A DNA stretch of 64,000 nt from Streptomyces sp. S465 (GTDB lineage Bacteria; Actinomycetota; Actinomycetes; Streptomycetales; Streptomycetaceae): the NCBI RefSeq assembly GCF_026898115.1, contig NZ_CP114036.1:1674001-1738000 (forward strand), written 5' to 3'. Below the pieces are notes generated by a model, which did no database searches, was not told the origin of the DNA, and was given only the letters and a program-made list of their open reading frames with translations. Each line of letters starts with the position of its first letter. The stretch's first letter is position 1. A program made the position numbers and the translations under genes. This document shows, in pieces, positions 7,837 through 15,724 of the stretch.

Positions 7837-8331
7837 ATGCCGCCCATGGTGAAACGTGAGGGTGGCGGAGACCTGGTACCGATCTCCGAGCTGCTGTCCT
7901 ACCGGCTGTCGCGCACATCGTCGGCGCTCTCGCGCAGTGCGGCACTGAGGTACCGCCGCGAGTTCGACGTGAGCCTCGGCGAGTGGCGCACCATCGCACT
8001 GATCGCGGCCGATCCGACCCTGACCCTGAACCGCCTGGCCCGCCGGGCAGGACTGGACAAGGCGCAGGTGAGCCGAGTGGTGCGGGGACTGGTGGAACGG
8101 GGTCTGGTCAGCCGGACCGAGGGGTCGGGGCGCAGCCGCCAACTGGCCCTGACCGAGGCGGGGGTGACGGTGTACCGGGGCCTGATCGCGGCGGCGAACG
8201 AGCGGGACGCGGCGTTCACGGCGGTGCTCTCCGACGAGGAAGCGCAGGCGCTGGGGCGCGCGCTGGAGAAGCTCACCGATCTCGCGCTGTCCCTGGAGCG
8301 GCGCGAGCGGGATCATCTCGACGACACCTAG
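7837..8331 (+). CDS. MarR family transcriptional regulator of the acyl-CoA operon
   Basis: A 164-residue winged-helix repressor. EWRTIALIAADPTLTLNRLARRAGLDKAQVSRVVRGLVERGLVSR (about residues 50-95) is the helix-turn-helix, and TEGSGRSRQLALTEAG the wing. ATG at 7837 or 7846 are both possible. The protein sits between an importer gene and a six-gene CoA operon, with the same palindrome on each side of it. This indicates that it represses both divergent units and is relieved by an aromatic acid or acyl-CoA ligand, as known for many MarR proteins of carboxylate catabolism (inference). Confidence 0.9.
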   Translation: MPPMVKREGGGDLVPISELLSYRLSRTSSALSRSAALRYRREFDVSLGEWRTIALIAADPTLTLNRLARRAGLDKAQVSRVVRGLVERGLVSRTEGSGRSRQLALTEAGVTVYRGLIAAANERDAAFTAVLSDEEAQALGRALEKLTDLALSLERRERDHLDDT

Positions 8332-8350
8332 GTGTTGACTTTATCAACAC
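8332..8350. promoter_or_regulatory. MarR operator, right copy
   Basis: GTGTTGACTTTATCAACAC is a perfect inverted repeat (7-bp arms, 5-base centre) that begins directly after the marR stop codon (8329-8331) and ends 44 bp before the first gene of the CoA operon. The embedded TTGACT could be a -35 element covered by the repressor. Confidence 0.8.
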
Positions 8351-8394
8351 AGCGAGGGTAGTTGTGGTGGAGTCATCCATGAGGAGGTGGCTCG

Positions 8395-9327
8395 ATGACC
8401 GACGCGGTCACGATCTGCGAATGCTTCGCCCGGGACGGGCTCCAGCACGAACCCACGTTCGTGCCGACCGAAACCAAGATCGCCCTGCTGGAGGCATTCG
8501 CCGCCGCCGGCTTCCGCCGTATCGAGGCGACCGGCTACAGCCATCCGCGGTGGGTCCCCGCCTTCGCCGACGCCAGTGAGGTGCTGGCGGGTGTCGCCCA
8601 CCGCCCCGGTGTGGCGTTCAAGGCCACGTGTCCCAACCCGCGGGCCGTCGAGCGCGCCCTGGCCGACCTCGAGCGCGGAACGGGCGCCGAGGAGCTGAGC
8701 CTGCTGGTGTCGGCCAGTGAGAGCCACACCCAGAAGAACCTGCGCACCACCCGGGAGCGGCAGTGGGAGCGGGTCACCGAGATGGTCGCGCTGGCCGGCG
8801 GCCGGTTCCGGCTGATCGGGGTGGTGTCCGTCGCGTTCGGCTGCCCCTTCGAGGGCCAGGTCGACCCGGGCCGGGTCGCCGAGGACGTCGCCCGCTTCGT
8901 CGACCTGGGCGCGGACGCCGTCTCGCTGGGGGACACCACGGGTGTCGCCACCCCCGCGGCCGTGGCCGGCCTCTTCAGGCGGCTGGAGCGGGCGCACCCC
9001 GGGCTGCCGGTCATCGCCCACTTCCACAACACCCGCGGCACGGCCATCGCCAACGCGGTGGCCGCCCTGGACGCGGGCTGCCGCCACTTCGACAGCGCCC
9101 TGGGCGGCGTCGGCGGCCATCCGTCGAAGATCGGCTACGGTGCCGGCCTCACCGGAAACGTCTGCACCGAGGACCTGGTGAGCCTGCTGGACGCGATGGG
9201 CGTCGACACCGGCATCGACCTCGACGCGCTCGCCGCCGCGTCCCGGGCCTGCGAGGAGGCGCTGGACCGGCCCCTGCACAGCATGGTGGCCCGAGCCGGC
9301 TTCGCCCGCTCCGCGGCCGCCGCCTGA
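8395..9327 (+). CDS. HMG-CoA lyase-like TIM-barrel aldolase
   Basis: A 310-residue enzyme of the DRE-TIM/HMGL-like family, which cleaves 3-hydroxy-3-methylglutaryl-CoA or a related branched 3-hydroxyacyl-CoA by retro-Claisen reaction. Visible motifs are CECFARDGLQHE at residues 8-19 (the divalent-metal and catalytic region), SLGDTTGVATPAAV near residue 180, the metal-binding HFHNTRGTAIANA near residue 205, and the C-terminal GGVGGHPSKIGYGAGLTGNVCTEDLV loop near the HMG-CoA lyase catalytic-Cys region. The ATG follows GGAGG. It is the first gene of the MarR-controlled operon. The true substrate may differ from HMG-CoA. Confidence 0.85.
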   Translation: MTDAVTICECFARDGLQHEPTFVPTETKIALLEAFAAAGFRRIEATGYSHPRWVPAFADASEVLAGVAHRPGVAFKATCPNPRAVERALADLERGTGAEELSLLVSASESHTQKNLRTTRERQWERVTEMVALAGGRFRLIGVVSVAFGCPFEGQVDPGRVAEDVARFVDLGADAVSLGDTTGVATPAAVAGLFRRLERAHPGLPVIAHFHNTRGTAIANAVAALDAGCRHFDSALGGVGGHPSKIGYGAGLTGNVCTEDLVSLLDAMGVDTGIDLDALAAASRACEEALDRPLHSMVARAGFARSAAAA

Positions 9328-9377
9328 CCCGCCGCACGGCATACGATCCCCCACCGCACGACCGAGGAGAACCTTCC

Positions 9378-10148
9378 GTGACCGTCACGACCAGCGGGCA
9401 GCCGGCCGACACGGGCGCAGCGGCCGCCGATGTGCTGCTCGTCGAGGACCGCGGCCCCGTCCGCGTCCTGACCCTCAACCGTCCCGGCAAGCTCAACGCG
9501 CTGAACACCGCGCTCACCCGGGCCCTGAGCACCGCCCTCACCGCGGCCGAGGACGACCGCGACGTCCGCGCCGTCGTCCTCACCGGCGCCGGCCGCGGCT
9601 TCTGCGCGGGCGCCGATCTGTCGGAGTTCTCCACCCTCACCCCCGACCAGCCGGACGCCGTCCTGGAGCGGGCCGCACTCACCGCACACCTCCAGACGCA
9701 GATGCAGCACATGGGCACACCCGTCGTCTCCGCGGTGCGCGGCGCCGCGGTGGGCGGCGGCGCCGGGCTCGCCATCGGCGCCGACATGGCCGTGGCCGGT
9801 ACGGACCTGAAGTTCGGCTATCCCGAGCTGCGGCACTCGATCGTGCCCGCCCTGGTCATGACCGGGCTCCAGCGCCACCTCGGCCGCAAGCTGGCCTTCG
9901 AACTGGTCAGCACCGGCCGGCTGCTCACCGCCGCCGAGGCCGCGGCACACGGCCTGGTCAACCACGTGGTCGAGCCGGAGGCGGTGGTCGAGACCGCGTA
10001 CGGCATCGCCGAGCGGTGGGCCGCCGTGGAACCCCGCGCCATCCGCGCCGCCAAGGACCTCTTCTACCGGGTCGCCGACCTGCCGACCGAGGCCGCGATG
10101 CGGGCCGGCCAGGACGTCAACGCCCTGATGCGGGGGTTCCGCCGGTGA
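9378..10148 (+). CDS. Enoyl-CoA hydratase/isomerase family protein (first copy)
   Basis: A 256-residue crotonase-fold protein. The oxyanion-hole segments are AGRGFCAGADLS (about residues 72-83) and the GGGAGLAIGADMAVAG region. In classical hydratases the latter loop carries Glu144 (GGGCE), but here it reads GGGAG, so that glutamate is absent. The Glu164 equivalent is kept in FGYPEL. A single acid/base residue is more typical of isomerases or other crotonase reactions than of hydratases, so the reaction is uncertain. GTG at 9378 follows GAGGAG. It overlaps the next gene by 4 bp (GTGA). Confidence 0.88.
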   Translation: MTVTTSGQPADTGAAAADVLLVEDRGPVRVLTLNRPGKLNALNTALTRALSTALTAAEDDRDVRAVVLTGAGRGFCAGADLSEFSTLTPDQPDAVLERAALTAHLQTQMQHMGTPVVSAVRGAAVGGGAGLAIGADMAVAGTDLKFGYPELRHSIVPALVMTGLQRHLGRKLAFELVSTGRLLTAAEAAAHGLVNHVVEPEAVVETAYGIAERWAAVEPRAIRAAKDLFYRVADLPTEAAMRAGQDVNALMRGFRR

Positions 10149-11350
10149 GCGCGCACCCCGCCCCCGGCCCGCTCGACGGCATCACCGTCCTCGACTTCTC
10201 ACGGGTCCTGGCGGCCCCGATGGCCACCCAGATCCTCGCCGAGCTGGGCGCCACCGTCATCAAGGTCGAACGGCCCGGCCGCGGCGACGAGACCCGCGGC
10301 TTCGAACCCCGGCTGCCGCACGGCGAGAGCGCCTACTTCTTCGCGTTCAACCGCGGCAAGCGCTCGATCACCCTGGACCTCAAGGACCCCCGCGGCCAGG
10401 ACCTCGCCCGCCGCCTCGCCACCCGCGCCGACGTCGTCGTCGAGAACTTCCTGCCCGGCGCCATGGACCGGCTGGGGCTGGGATACGACCGGCTCGCCGC
10501 GGACAACCCGGCCCTGGTCTACGTCTCCGCCACCGGTTTCGGGCAGAGCGGCCCCGACCGCACCCGCAAGGGCTACGACACCGTCTTCCAGGCGCTGTCC
10601 GGCGTCATGGCGATGACCGGCGAACCGGACGGCCCGCCGAGCAAGACCGGGATACCGGTGGCGGACATGACCTCCGGGCTCTGGGTCGTCATCGCCACGC
10701 TCACCGGACTGGCCGGGCGCGCCGCCACCGGCCGCGGCCGCCACTACGACGTCTCCATGATGGACGTCCAGCTCTCGTTGCACGCCCTGAACGCGGCCCG
10801 GCTGTTCGCCCTGGACGAGGACCCGGTGCGCACCGGCACCCAGCACCCCGGCCGGGTCCCCTCCGCCGCGTTCCAGGCGGCCGACGGCGGCTGGCTGCAC
10901 ATCAGCGGCAGCGACCAGCACTGGGCACCGCTGTGCGCCGTCCTCGGCCTCGACGACCTCGCCGCCGATCCCGGGCTGCGGCACAACGCGGGCCGCGTCG
11001 CCGAGCGCGACCGCGTGATGACCGCCCTGCGGACGGCCATCGCCGGACGGGAGCGCGAACCGCTGCTCAAGGAGTTGCGCGCCGCCGACATCCCGGCCGG
11101 CGAGGTCCGCGGCGTCCGCGAGGCCCTGGCCGACCCGCACGCGCGGGCGCGGGGTGTCGTCGCGGAGTTCGAGCACCCCACCGAGGGCGCCTTCCGCGCC
11201 CTGCGCACCCCGCTGCGGGAGACCACCGGCGCGCCGCCGCCCACCGACGCCCCGCCGCTGCTGGGTGCCGACACCGACGCGGTGCTCACGGAGTTCGCCG
11301 GACTGGACGGCGGCGAGATCGACGGCCTGCGCGCCGCGGGGGTGATCTGA
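10145..11350 (+). CDS. CaiB/BaiF family CoA-transferase (family III)
   Basis: A 401-residue enzyme that moves CoA between carboxylates through an aspartyl-CoA anhydride. The N terminus GITVLDFSRVLAAPMATQILAELGATVIKVE, the FAFNRGKRSITLDLK segment and the catalytic aspartate in PVADMTSGLW (D174) are diagnostic; the C-terminal GVREALADPHARARGVV is typical. The start overlaps the upstream hydratase stop and the next gene begins 1 bp after its own stop, so translation is coupled. In this operon it could activate the imported acid using an internal acyl-CoA donor, alongside the ligase encoded downstream. Confidence 0.92.
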   Translation: MSAHPAPGPLDGITVLDFSRVLAAPMATQILAELGATVIKVERPGRGDETRGFEPRLPHGESAYFFAFNRGKRSITLDLKDPRGQDLARRLATRADVVVENFLPGAMDRLGLGYDRLAADNPALVYVSATGFGQSGPDRTRKGYDTVFQALSGVMAMTGEPDGPPSKTGIPVADMTSGLWVVIATLTGLAGRAATGRGRHYDVSMMDVQLSLHALNAARLFALDEDPVRTGTQHPGRVPSAAFQAADGGWLHISGSDQHWAPLCAVLGLDDLAADPGLRHNAGRVAERDRVMTALRTAIAGREREPLLKELRAADIPAGEVRGVREALADPHARARGVVAEFEHPTEGAFRALRTPLRETTGAPPPTDAPPLLGADTDAVLTEFAGLDGGEIDGLRAAGVI

Positions 11351-11351
11351 G

Positions 11352-11387
11352 GTGACCGACGTGACCGACGTGACCGATGTGACCGAG
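11352..11387 (+). repeat. Four 9-bp tandem units GTGACCGAY at a start region
   Basis: GTGACCGAC GTGACCGAC GTGACCGAT GTGACCGAG encode the VTD/VTE repeats at the N terminus of the second hydratase. Each unit offers an in-frame GTG start, so copy-number slippage would change only the disordered tail. Confidence 0.85.
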
Positions 11388-12194
11388 CCGGCCGGAACGA
11401 CAGAGCCGGCCGACCCGCCGCGGGTGCGCTGTGCGGTGGCCGACGGGATCGCCCGGGTCGAGCTGGCCCGGCCACGCGCCCGCAACGCCGTCGACCTGCC
11501 GATGTGCCGGCAGCTGCGGACGGTCTTCGAGGAGCTCGACGCCGACGACTCCGTCCGTGTGGTGCTGCTGTCCGCGCAGGGCCCCGCGTTCTGCGCCGGG
11601 GCGGACCTCAAGGAGCGGGCCGGGCGGGACGCCGCCTGGGTCCGCCGGCGGCGGGTGGCCTCGTTCGCCGCCTACGACGCGATCGAGCGGTGCCGCCGTC
11701 CCGTCGTCGCGCTCGTGCACGGCGCGGTCGTGGGCTCCGGCGGTGAGATCACCCTGGCCGCGGACTTCGCCGTCGCCGCCGAGGGCACCACGTTCCGCTT
11801 CCCGGAGCCGCACTGGGGCACGGTGGGCGCCACCCAGCGGCTCCAGCGCGTCATCGGCCGGCGCCGCGCCAAGGAACTGCTGTTCACCGGCCGCCCCATG
11901 GCCGCCGCCGAGGCCCTCCACTGGGGTGTCGTCAGCCAGGTGGTGCCCGAGGAGGAGTTGGCACGGACGGGCGCGGAGATCGCCGCCACCGTCGCCAAGG
12001 CCCCGCCCCTGGCGATCTCGCTGACGAAACGGGCCGTCGACCTCGGCGGCGAGACGGACCTGGACCGCGGTATCCGGATCGAGATGGCGGCGATCGAGCA
12101 GTGCCTGGCCGACGACGGCTGGCGGGACGGCGTCGACCGGTTCACCCGCCGTGGCGCCGGCCACGCGCCCAGCACCGATGAGGAGAGGCGATGA
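11352..12194 (+). CDS. Enoyl-CoA hydratase/isomerase family protein (second copy)
   Basis: A crotonase-fold protein of up to 280 residues. Unlike the first copy it keeps both catalytic glutamates (GSGGEITLAADF and FRFPEPHWG) with the oxyanion segment GPAFCAGADLKERAG, so true hydration of a 2-enoyl-CoA is plausible. The N terminus is a repetitive tail VTDVTDVTDVTEP coded by four 9-bp tandem units that each begin with GTG, so any of the GTGs at 11352, 11361, 11370 or 11379 could serve as start; I give the longest. Its 3' end overlaps the ligase start (ATGA). Confidence 0.88.
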   Translation: MTDVTDVTDVTEPAGTTEPADPPRVRCAVADGIARVELARPRARNAVDLPMCRQLRTVFEELDADDSVRVVLLSAQGPAFCAGADLKERAGRDAAWVRRRRVASFAAYDAIERCRRPVVALVHGAVVGSGGEITLAADFAVAAEGTTFRFPEPHWGTVGATQRLQRVIGRRRAKELLFTGRPMAAAEALHWGVVSQVVPEEELARTGAEIAATVAKAPPLAISLTKRAVDLGGETDLDRGIRIEMAAIEQCLADDGWRDGVDRFTRRGAGHAPSTDEERR

Positions 12195-13813
12195 ACCTCC
12201 GGACGGTATGTCCCCTGACCGCGCACGAGGCGCTGGAGCGGGCCGCGCTGCTCGCCCCCGACGTGGAGGCCGTGGTCACCGCCGAGGAGCGGATCACCTA
12301 CGGTGAACTCGCCGCCGAGGTCGCCCGGATCCGGTCCGCCCTGACCGCCGCCGGCATCGGCCGCGGCGACCGGGTCGGCCTGTGCCTCGGCAACGGGCCG
12401 CGCTGGGTCGCCCTGTTCGTCGCCCTGGGCTCGGTCGGCGCGGTGACCATCCCCGTCAACACCCGGTACACCGCCGACGAGGTGCACCACACCCTCGCCC
12501 ACGCCAAGGTCTCCACGCTGTTCGTCGCCGACCGCGTGCTGCGCGTCGACTTCCTCGCCATGCTGCGCGAGCTCGGCATCGGCGAGGACGGCGCGGCCAC
12601 CTGCCGCAGCCTGCCCGATCTGCAGAGCGTCGTGGTGTGCGGGACGGACGTGCCCGAGTGGGCGACGGCATGGCCGCGGTTCCTGGCCGGGGCCACCGGC
12701 GAGGTCCCCGCCACCGGCACCCCCGACGACATCCTGCTGGTCCAGTACACCTCCGGCACCACCTCCCGCCCCAAGGGGGTGCTGCTCACCCAGCGCAGCA
12801 TGTGCGCCGACGGGTTCTTCTCCGGCGCGCGCCTGGGCCTGCGCCCCGGTGACCGCTTCCACAGCGCCCGGCCGTTCTTCCACGTCGCCGGCAGCACCCT
12901 GTCCGTCCTGGCGTCCCTCCAGCACGCCACGACGCTGGTGACCATGGGCCGGTTCGAGGCGGCCGAGGCGCTGCGGCTGATGGAGAGCGAACGCTGCACC
13001 CACTTCTCCGGCAACGACACCATCGCGCTGATGCTGCTCAACCACCCCGACCGCGCGCACCGCACCCTCCGTCTGCGGGGCGCGTGGGTCGCGGCCTCGC
13101 CCACCATCATCCGCCGGGTGATCGACGAGCTGGGCGCCACCGAGTGCGTGGCCGGATACGGTCTGTCCGAGGCCTCGCCCAATGTGGCCCAGTCCTGCTG
13201 GTGGGAGGACGACCAGGTCAGGGCGTCCGGTGCGATGCTGGTGGAGCCCGGGGTGGAGGTGCGCATCCGCGCCGTGGACGACTCCCGTGACTGCGGTCCC
13301 GGTGAGCCGGGCTCGATCCTGGTGCGCGGCTGGAACGTCATGCGTGGCTATCTGGACGCCCCGGAGGCGACCGCCGCCGCCATCGATGCCGACGGCTGGC
13401 TGTCCACCGGGGACGTCGGCACGCTCGACGCCACGGGCCGGCTGCACTTCGTGGGCCGCACCAAGGACATCATCCGGGTCGGCGGTGAGAACGTGGCCCC
13501 GGCCGACGTGGAGAACACTTTGCACCGCCATCCGCGGGTGCGGCAGGCCGTCGTGGTCGGTGTTCCGGACGAGCGGCTGATCGAGGTGCCGTTCGCGTTC
13601 GTCGTCCTCAACGAACCGGGCGGCACCACCGAGGACGAGCTGATCACGTGGGCGCGCGCCCATATGGCCGGGTTCAAGGTGCCCCGCCATCTGCGCATCG
13701 TGGAGGGGTTCGAGGGCATCGGCATGACCGCCAGCTCCAAGGTGCAGAAGAACCGGCTCGCCGAACACGCCCGCGCGCTGCTGGCCCGGCGGGACGACGA
13801 GGTGCCGGCGTGA
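12191..13813 (+). CDS. Acyl-CoA synthetase (AMP-dependent ligase)
   Basis: A 540-residue ANL-superfamily enzyme that adenylates a carboxylic acid and joins it to CoA. The P-loop motif LLVQYTSGTTSRPKGVLLTQ is near residue 185-200, the A5-type motif GYGLSEASPN near 325, and the later core motifs WLSTGDVGTLDATGRLHFVGRTKDIIRVGGENV near 405-437. The C-terminal lysine lies in SSKVQKNRL. The ATG overlaps the upstream stop. The family spans fatty, aromatic and branched acids; the gene order suggests it activates the imported acid of this operon. Confidence 0.92.
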   Translation: MNLRTVCPLTAHEALERAALLAPDVEAVVTAEERITYGELAAEVARIRSALTAAGIGRGDRVGLCLGNGPRWVALFVALGSVGAVTIPVNTRYTADEVHHTLAHAKVSTLFVADRVLRVDFLAMLRELGIGEDGAATCRSLPDLQSVVVCGTDVPEWATAWPRFLAGATGEVPATGTPDDILLVQYTSGTTSRPKGVLLTQRSMCADGFFSGARLGLRPGDRFHSARPFFHVAGSTLSVLASLQHATTLVTMGRFEAAEALRLMESERCTHFSGNDTIALMLLNHPDRAHRTLRLRGAWVAASPTIIRRVIDELGATECVAGYGLSEASPNVAQSCWWEDDQVRASGAMLVEPGVEVRIRAVDDSRDCGPGEPGSILVRGWNVMRGYLDAPEATAAAIDADGWLSTGDVGTLDATGRLHFVGRTKDIIRVGGENVAPADVENTLHRHPRVRQAVVVGVPDERLIEVPFAFVVLNEPGGTTEDELITWARAHMAGFKVPRHLRIVEGFEGIGMTASSKVQKNRLAEHARALLARRDDEVPA

Positions 13814-14805
13814 CCCGTATCCCCACCTCCGTCACCCGGCTGCTCGGGATCGACCTCCCCGTCATCCAGGCCGGCATGTCCTGGGCCTCCTCGTGCTCGG
13901 CCCTGCCGCTGGCGGTGAGCGAGGCCGGTGGCCTGGGGGTCGTCGCCGCGGGCCCCATGCGCCTGGACGACCTGGCCCGGACCCTCGACGAGATGGCCGC
14001 GGGCACCGACCGCCCCTGGGCGGTCAACCTGCCGCTGTACCGGGCCGGGGCCGAGGAGGTCATGGATCTGCTCCTCGCCCGCCGCCCGCCGGTGCTGATC
14101 GCCTCGCAGGGCGGACCGCGCCGCTATCTGGAGCGTTTCCAGGACATCGGCACCGTCTGCCTGCATGTGGTCGCCGGGGTCGAGCATGCCCGCAAGGCCG
14201 CCGACGCGGGCGTCGACGGGCTGATCGCCGTGGGCGCGGAGGCCGGCGGCCACCCGCCGCCCGCGATGGTCACCACCCAGGTCCTCGTCCGCGCCGTGGT
14301 CTCGGCCGTCCCCGACCTCCCGGTGATCGCCTCCGGCGGGGCCGCGGACGGCTCCGGGCTGGCCGCGATGCTCGCCCTGGGGGCGGGCGCCGCCCAGTTC
14401 GGCACCCGGTTCCTCGCCACCGAGGAGGCCACCGTGCACCCCGGCTACAAGGCCGCGGTCCTCGCCGCCGGTGTGGACGGCACCCGCACCGTCGGACACG
14501 GCCTCGGTGTCATCCGCGCCGTGGCGAACGAGTTCACCGCGCGCATGCGCCGCCTGGAGGAGTCCGGCGCCGAACTCGACGTGCGGCGCAAGGAGTTCCA
14601 GGCCGCCAGTCTCAAGGACGCCGCCCTGCACGGCCGGGTCCAGGAGGGCAAGGTGGAGGCGGGCCAGTCGGCGGGGCTCATCGACGCCGTGCTCCCGGCG
14701 GCCGCCGTCGTCGAGCGCATCGTCACCGAGTACCGGGCCGCGCTCACCCGTCTGCCGCGGCCGGTCGGCCCCGAACCGGGTCCCGCCCCGGCGGAAGGGG
14801 TGTGA
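13810..14805 (+). CDS. Nitronate monooxygenase / enoyl-reductase-like FMN flavoprotein
   Basis: A 331-residue FMN TIM-barrel protein of the 2-nitropropane-dioxygenase family, which also includes FabK-like enoyl reductases. Seen: GIDLPVIQAGMSWASS at the N terminus, GVDGLIAVGAEAGGHPPPAM (phosphate/FMN region with the usual GxEAGGH), VIASGGAADGSGLAAMLALGAGAAQFGTRFLATEEA. The start overlaps the ligase stop by 4 bp. In a CoA operon a reductive or detoxifying role is as likely as nitronate oxidation; sequence alone does not decide. It is the last tightly coupled gene of the operon. Confidence 0.85.
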   Translation: MTRIPTSVTRLLGIDLPVIQAGMSWASSCSALPLAVSEAGGLGVVAAGPMRLDDLARTLDEMAAGTDRPWAVNLPLYRAGAEEVMDLLLARRPPVLIASQGGPRRYLERFQDIGTVCLHVVAGVEHARKAADAGVDGLIAVGAEAGGHPPPAMVTTQVLVRAVVSAVPDLPVIASGGAADGSGLAAMLALGAGAAQFGTRFLATEEATVHPGYKAAVLAAGVDGTRTVGHGLGVIRAVANEFTARMRRLEESGAELDVRRKEFQAASLKDAALHGRVQEGKVEAGQSAGLIDAVLPAAAVVERIVTEYRAALTRLPRPVGPEPGPAPAEGV

Positions 14806-14872
14806 GCGGGGCATACCATGCCGGAAGTCCCGGCTCCGGGCCGGGTCGGGCCGAGCCGAGGGAGCGTGGGCT

Positions 14873-15586
14873 GTGACGGTCAAGGGCGCGCTGTTCGACT
14901 TCTCCGGGACGCTGTTCCGGGTCGAGTCCACCGAATCCTGGTTGCGTACCGTGCTGGAGCGGAGCGGGACCGTCGTCCCGGACGAGGAGGCCGCGCGGTA
15001 CGCGCGGGAGCTGGAGGAGGCCGGTGCGCTGCCCGGCGGGGCCGCGCCGCTCGCGGTGCCACCGCCGCTGGAGGAGCTGTGGCGGGTACGGGACCGCGGC
15101 GCCGCACTGCACCGGGCCGCCTACACCGGGCTGGCCCGCGAGGTGCCGCTGCCCGCCCCCGAGCTGTACGACGCCCTCTACGACCGCCATATGGAGCCCG
15201 CCGCCTGGCGGCCCTATCCCGACGCCCGTGAGGTGCTGGGCGAGCTGCGCCGGCGCGGGGTGCGGGTCGCGGTGGTCAGCAACATCGGCTGGGACCTCCG
15301 CCCGGTCTTCCGTGCCCACGGCCTGGACCCGCTGGTGGACGCCTATGTGCTCTCCTACGAGCACGGCGTCCAGAAGCCGGACCCGAAGCTGTTCGGGGCC
15401 GCGTGCGACGCGCTGGGGCTGGACCCGGCCGACACGGTGATGGTGGGCGACGACCGCCGGGCGGACGGGGGCGCGGCGGCCCTGGGCTGCCGGGTCCATC
15501 TGGTGGACCATCTCCCGGTGGACCGGCGTCCAAACGCCCTGCGCGCGGTGCTCGGCCTGCTGCCGGACGGCGCCACGGCCCCATAG
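14873..15586 (+). CDS. HAD superfamily hydrolase with DxSGT motif
   Basis: A 237-residue Rossmannoid HAD protein with a helical cap. Motif I is FDFSGTLF: the nucleophile Asp is present but the second Asp of DxDGT, normally the acid/base of phosphatases, is Ser. Motif II is VAVVSNIGWD, motif III QKPDPKLF and motif IV VMVGDDRRADGGAA. The GTG start at 14873 follows GAGGGAGC. It lies 67 bp after the CoA operon and before a strong terminator, so it may be co-transcribed. Loss of the second Asp makes a normal phosphomonoesterase role doubtful. Confidence 0.82.
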   Translation: MTVKGALFDFSGTLFRVESTESWLRTVLERSGTVVPDEEAARYARELEEAGALPGGAAPLAVPPPLEELWRVRDRGAALHRAAYTGLAREVPLPAPELYDALYDRHMEPAAWRPYPDAREVLGELRRRGVRVAVVSNIGWDLRPVFRAHGLDPLVDAYVLSYEHGVQKPDPKLFGAACDALGLDPADTVMVGDDRRADGGAAALGCRVHLVDHLPVDRRPNALRAVLGLLPDGATAP

Positions 15587-15595
15587 ACCGAGGCG

Positions 15596-15632
15596 GCCGG
15601 TTCGGGCGTTCCCCCGTGTCGCCCGAACCGGC
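15596..15632 (+). terminator. Strong hairpin ending the CoA/HAD transcript
   Basis: GCCGGTTCGGGCG at 15596-15608 pairs perfectly with CGCCCGAACCGGC at 15620-15632 around an 11-base loop. It lies just after the HAD stop codon and before the tetR promoter region. Confidence 0.8.
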
Positions 15633-15690
15633 GCCAGGCATACGGCGCCCTAAGGAGATCGGCGGACAACCGAACGCCCCCCTGAGTATA

Positions 15691-15709
15691 TTGGCTGACA
15701 GCCAGCCAA
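15691..15709. promoter_or_regulatory. TetR-type operator before the tetR gene
   Basis: TTGGCTGACAGCCAGCCAA is a perfect inverted repeat with 7-bp arms and a 5-base centre, 16 bp before the ATG of the TetR gene, overlapping its probable core promoter. Position and symmetry indicate autoregulation. Confidence 0.7.
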
Positions 15710-15724
15710 CGCAGGAGTTACAGC

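Noticed and set aside
6061..8316. Very long open frame on the minus strand (about 750 codons)
   Set aside because: It is the shadow of the MFS transporter and marR genes; its translation is Arg/Pro/Gly-rich low-complexity sequence without any domain, while the other frames have clear motifs.
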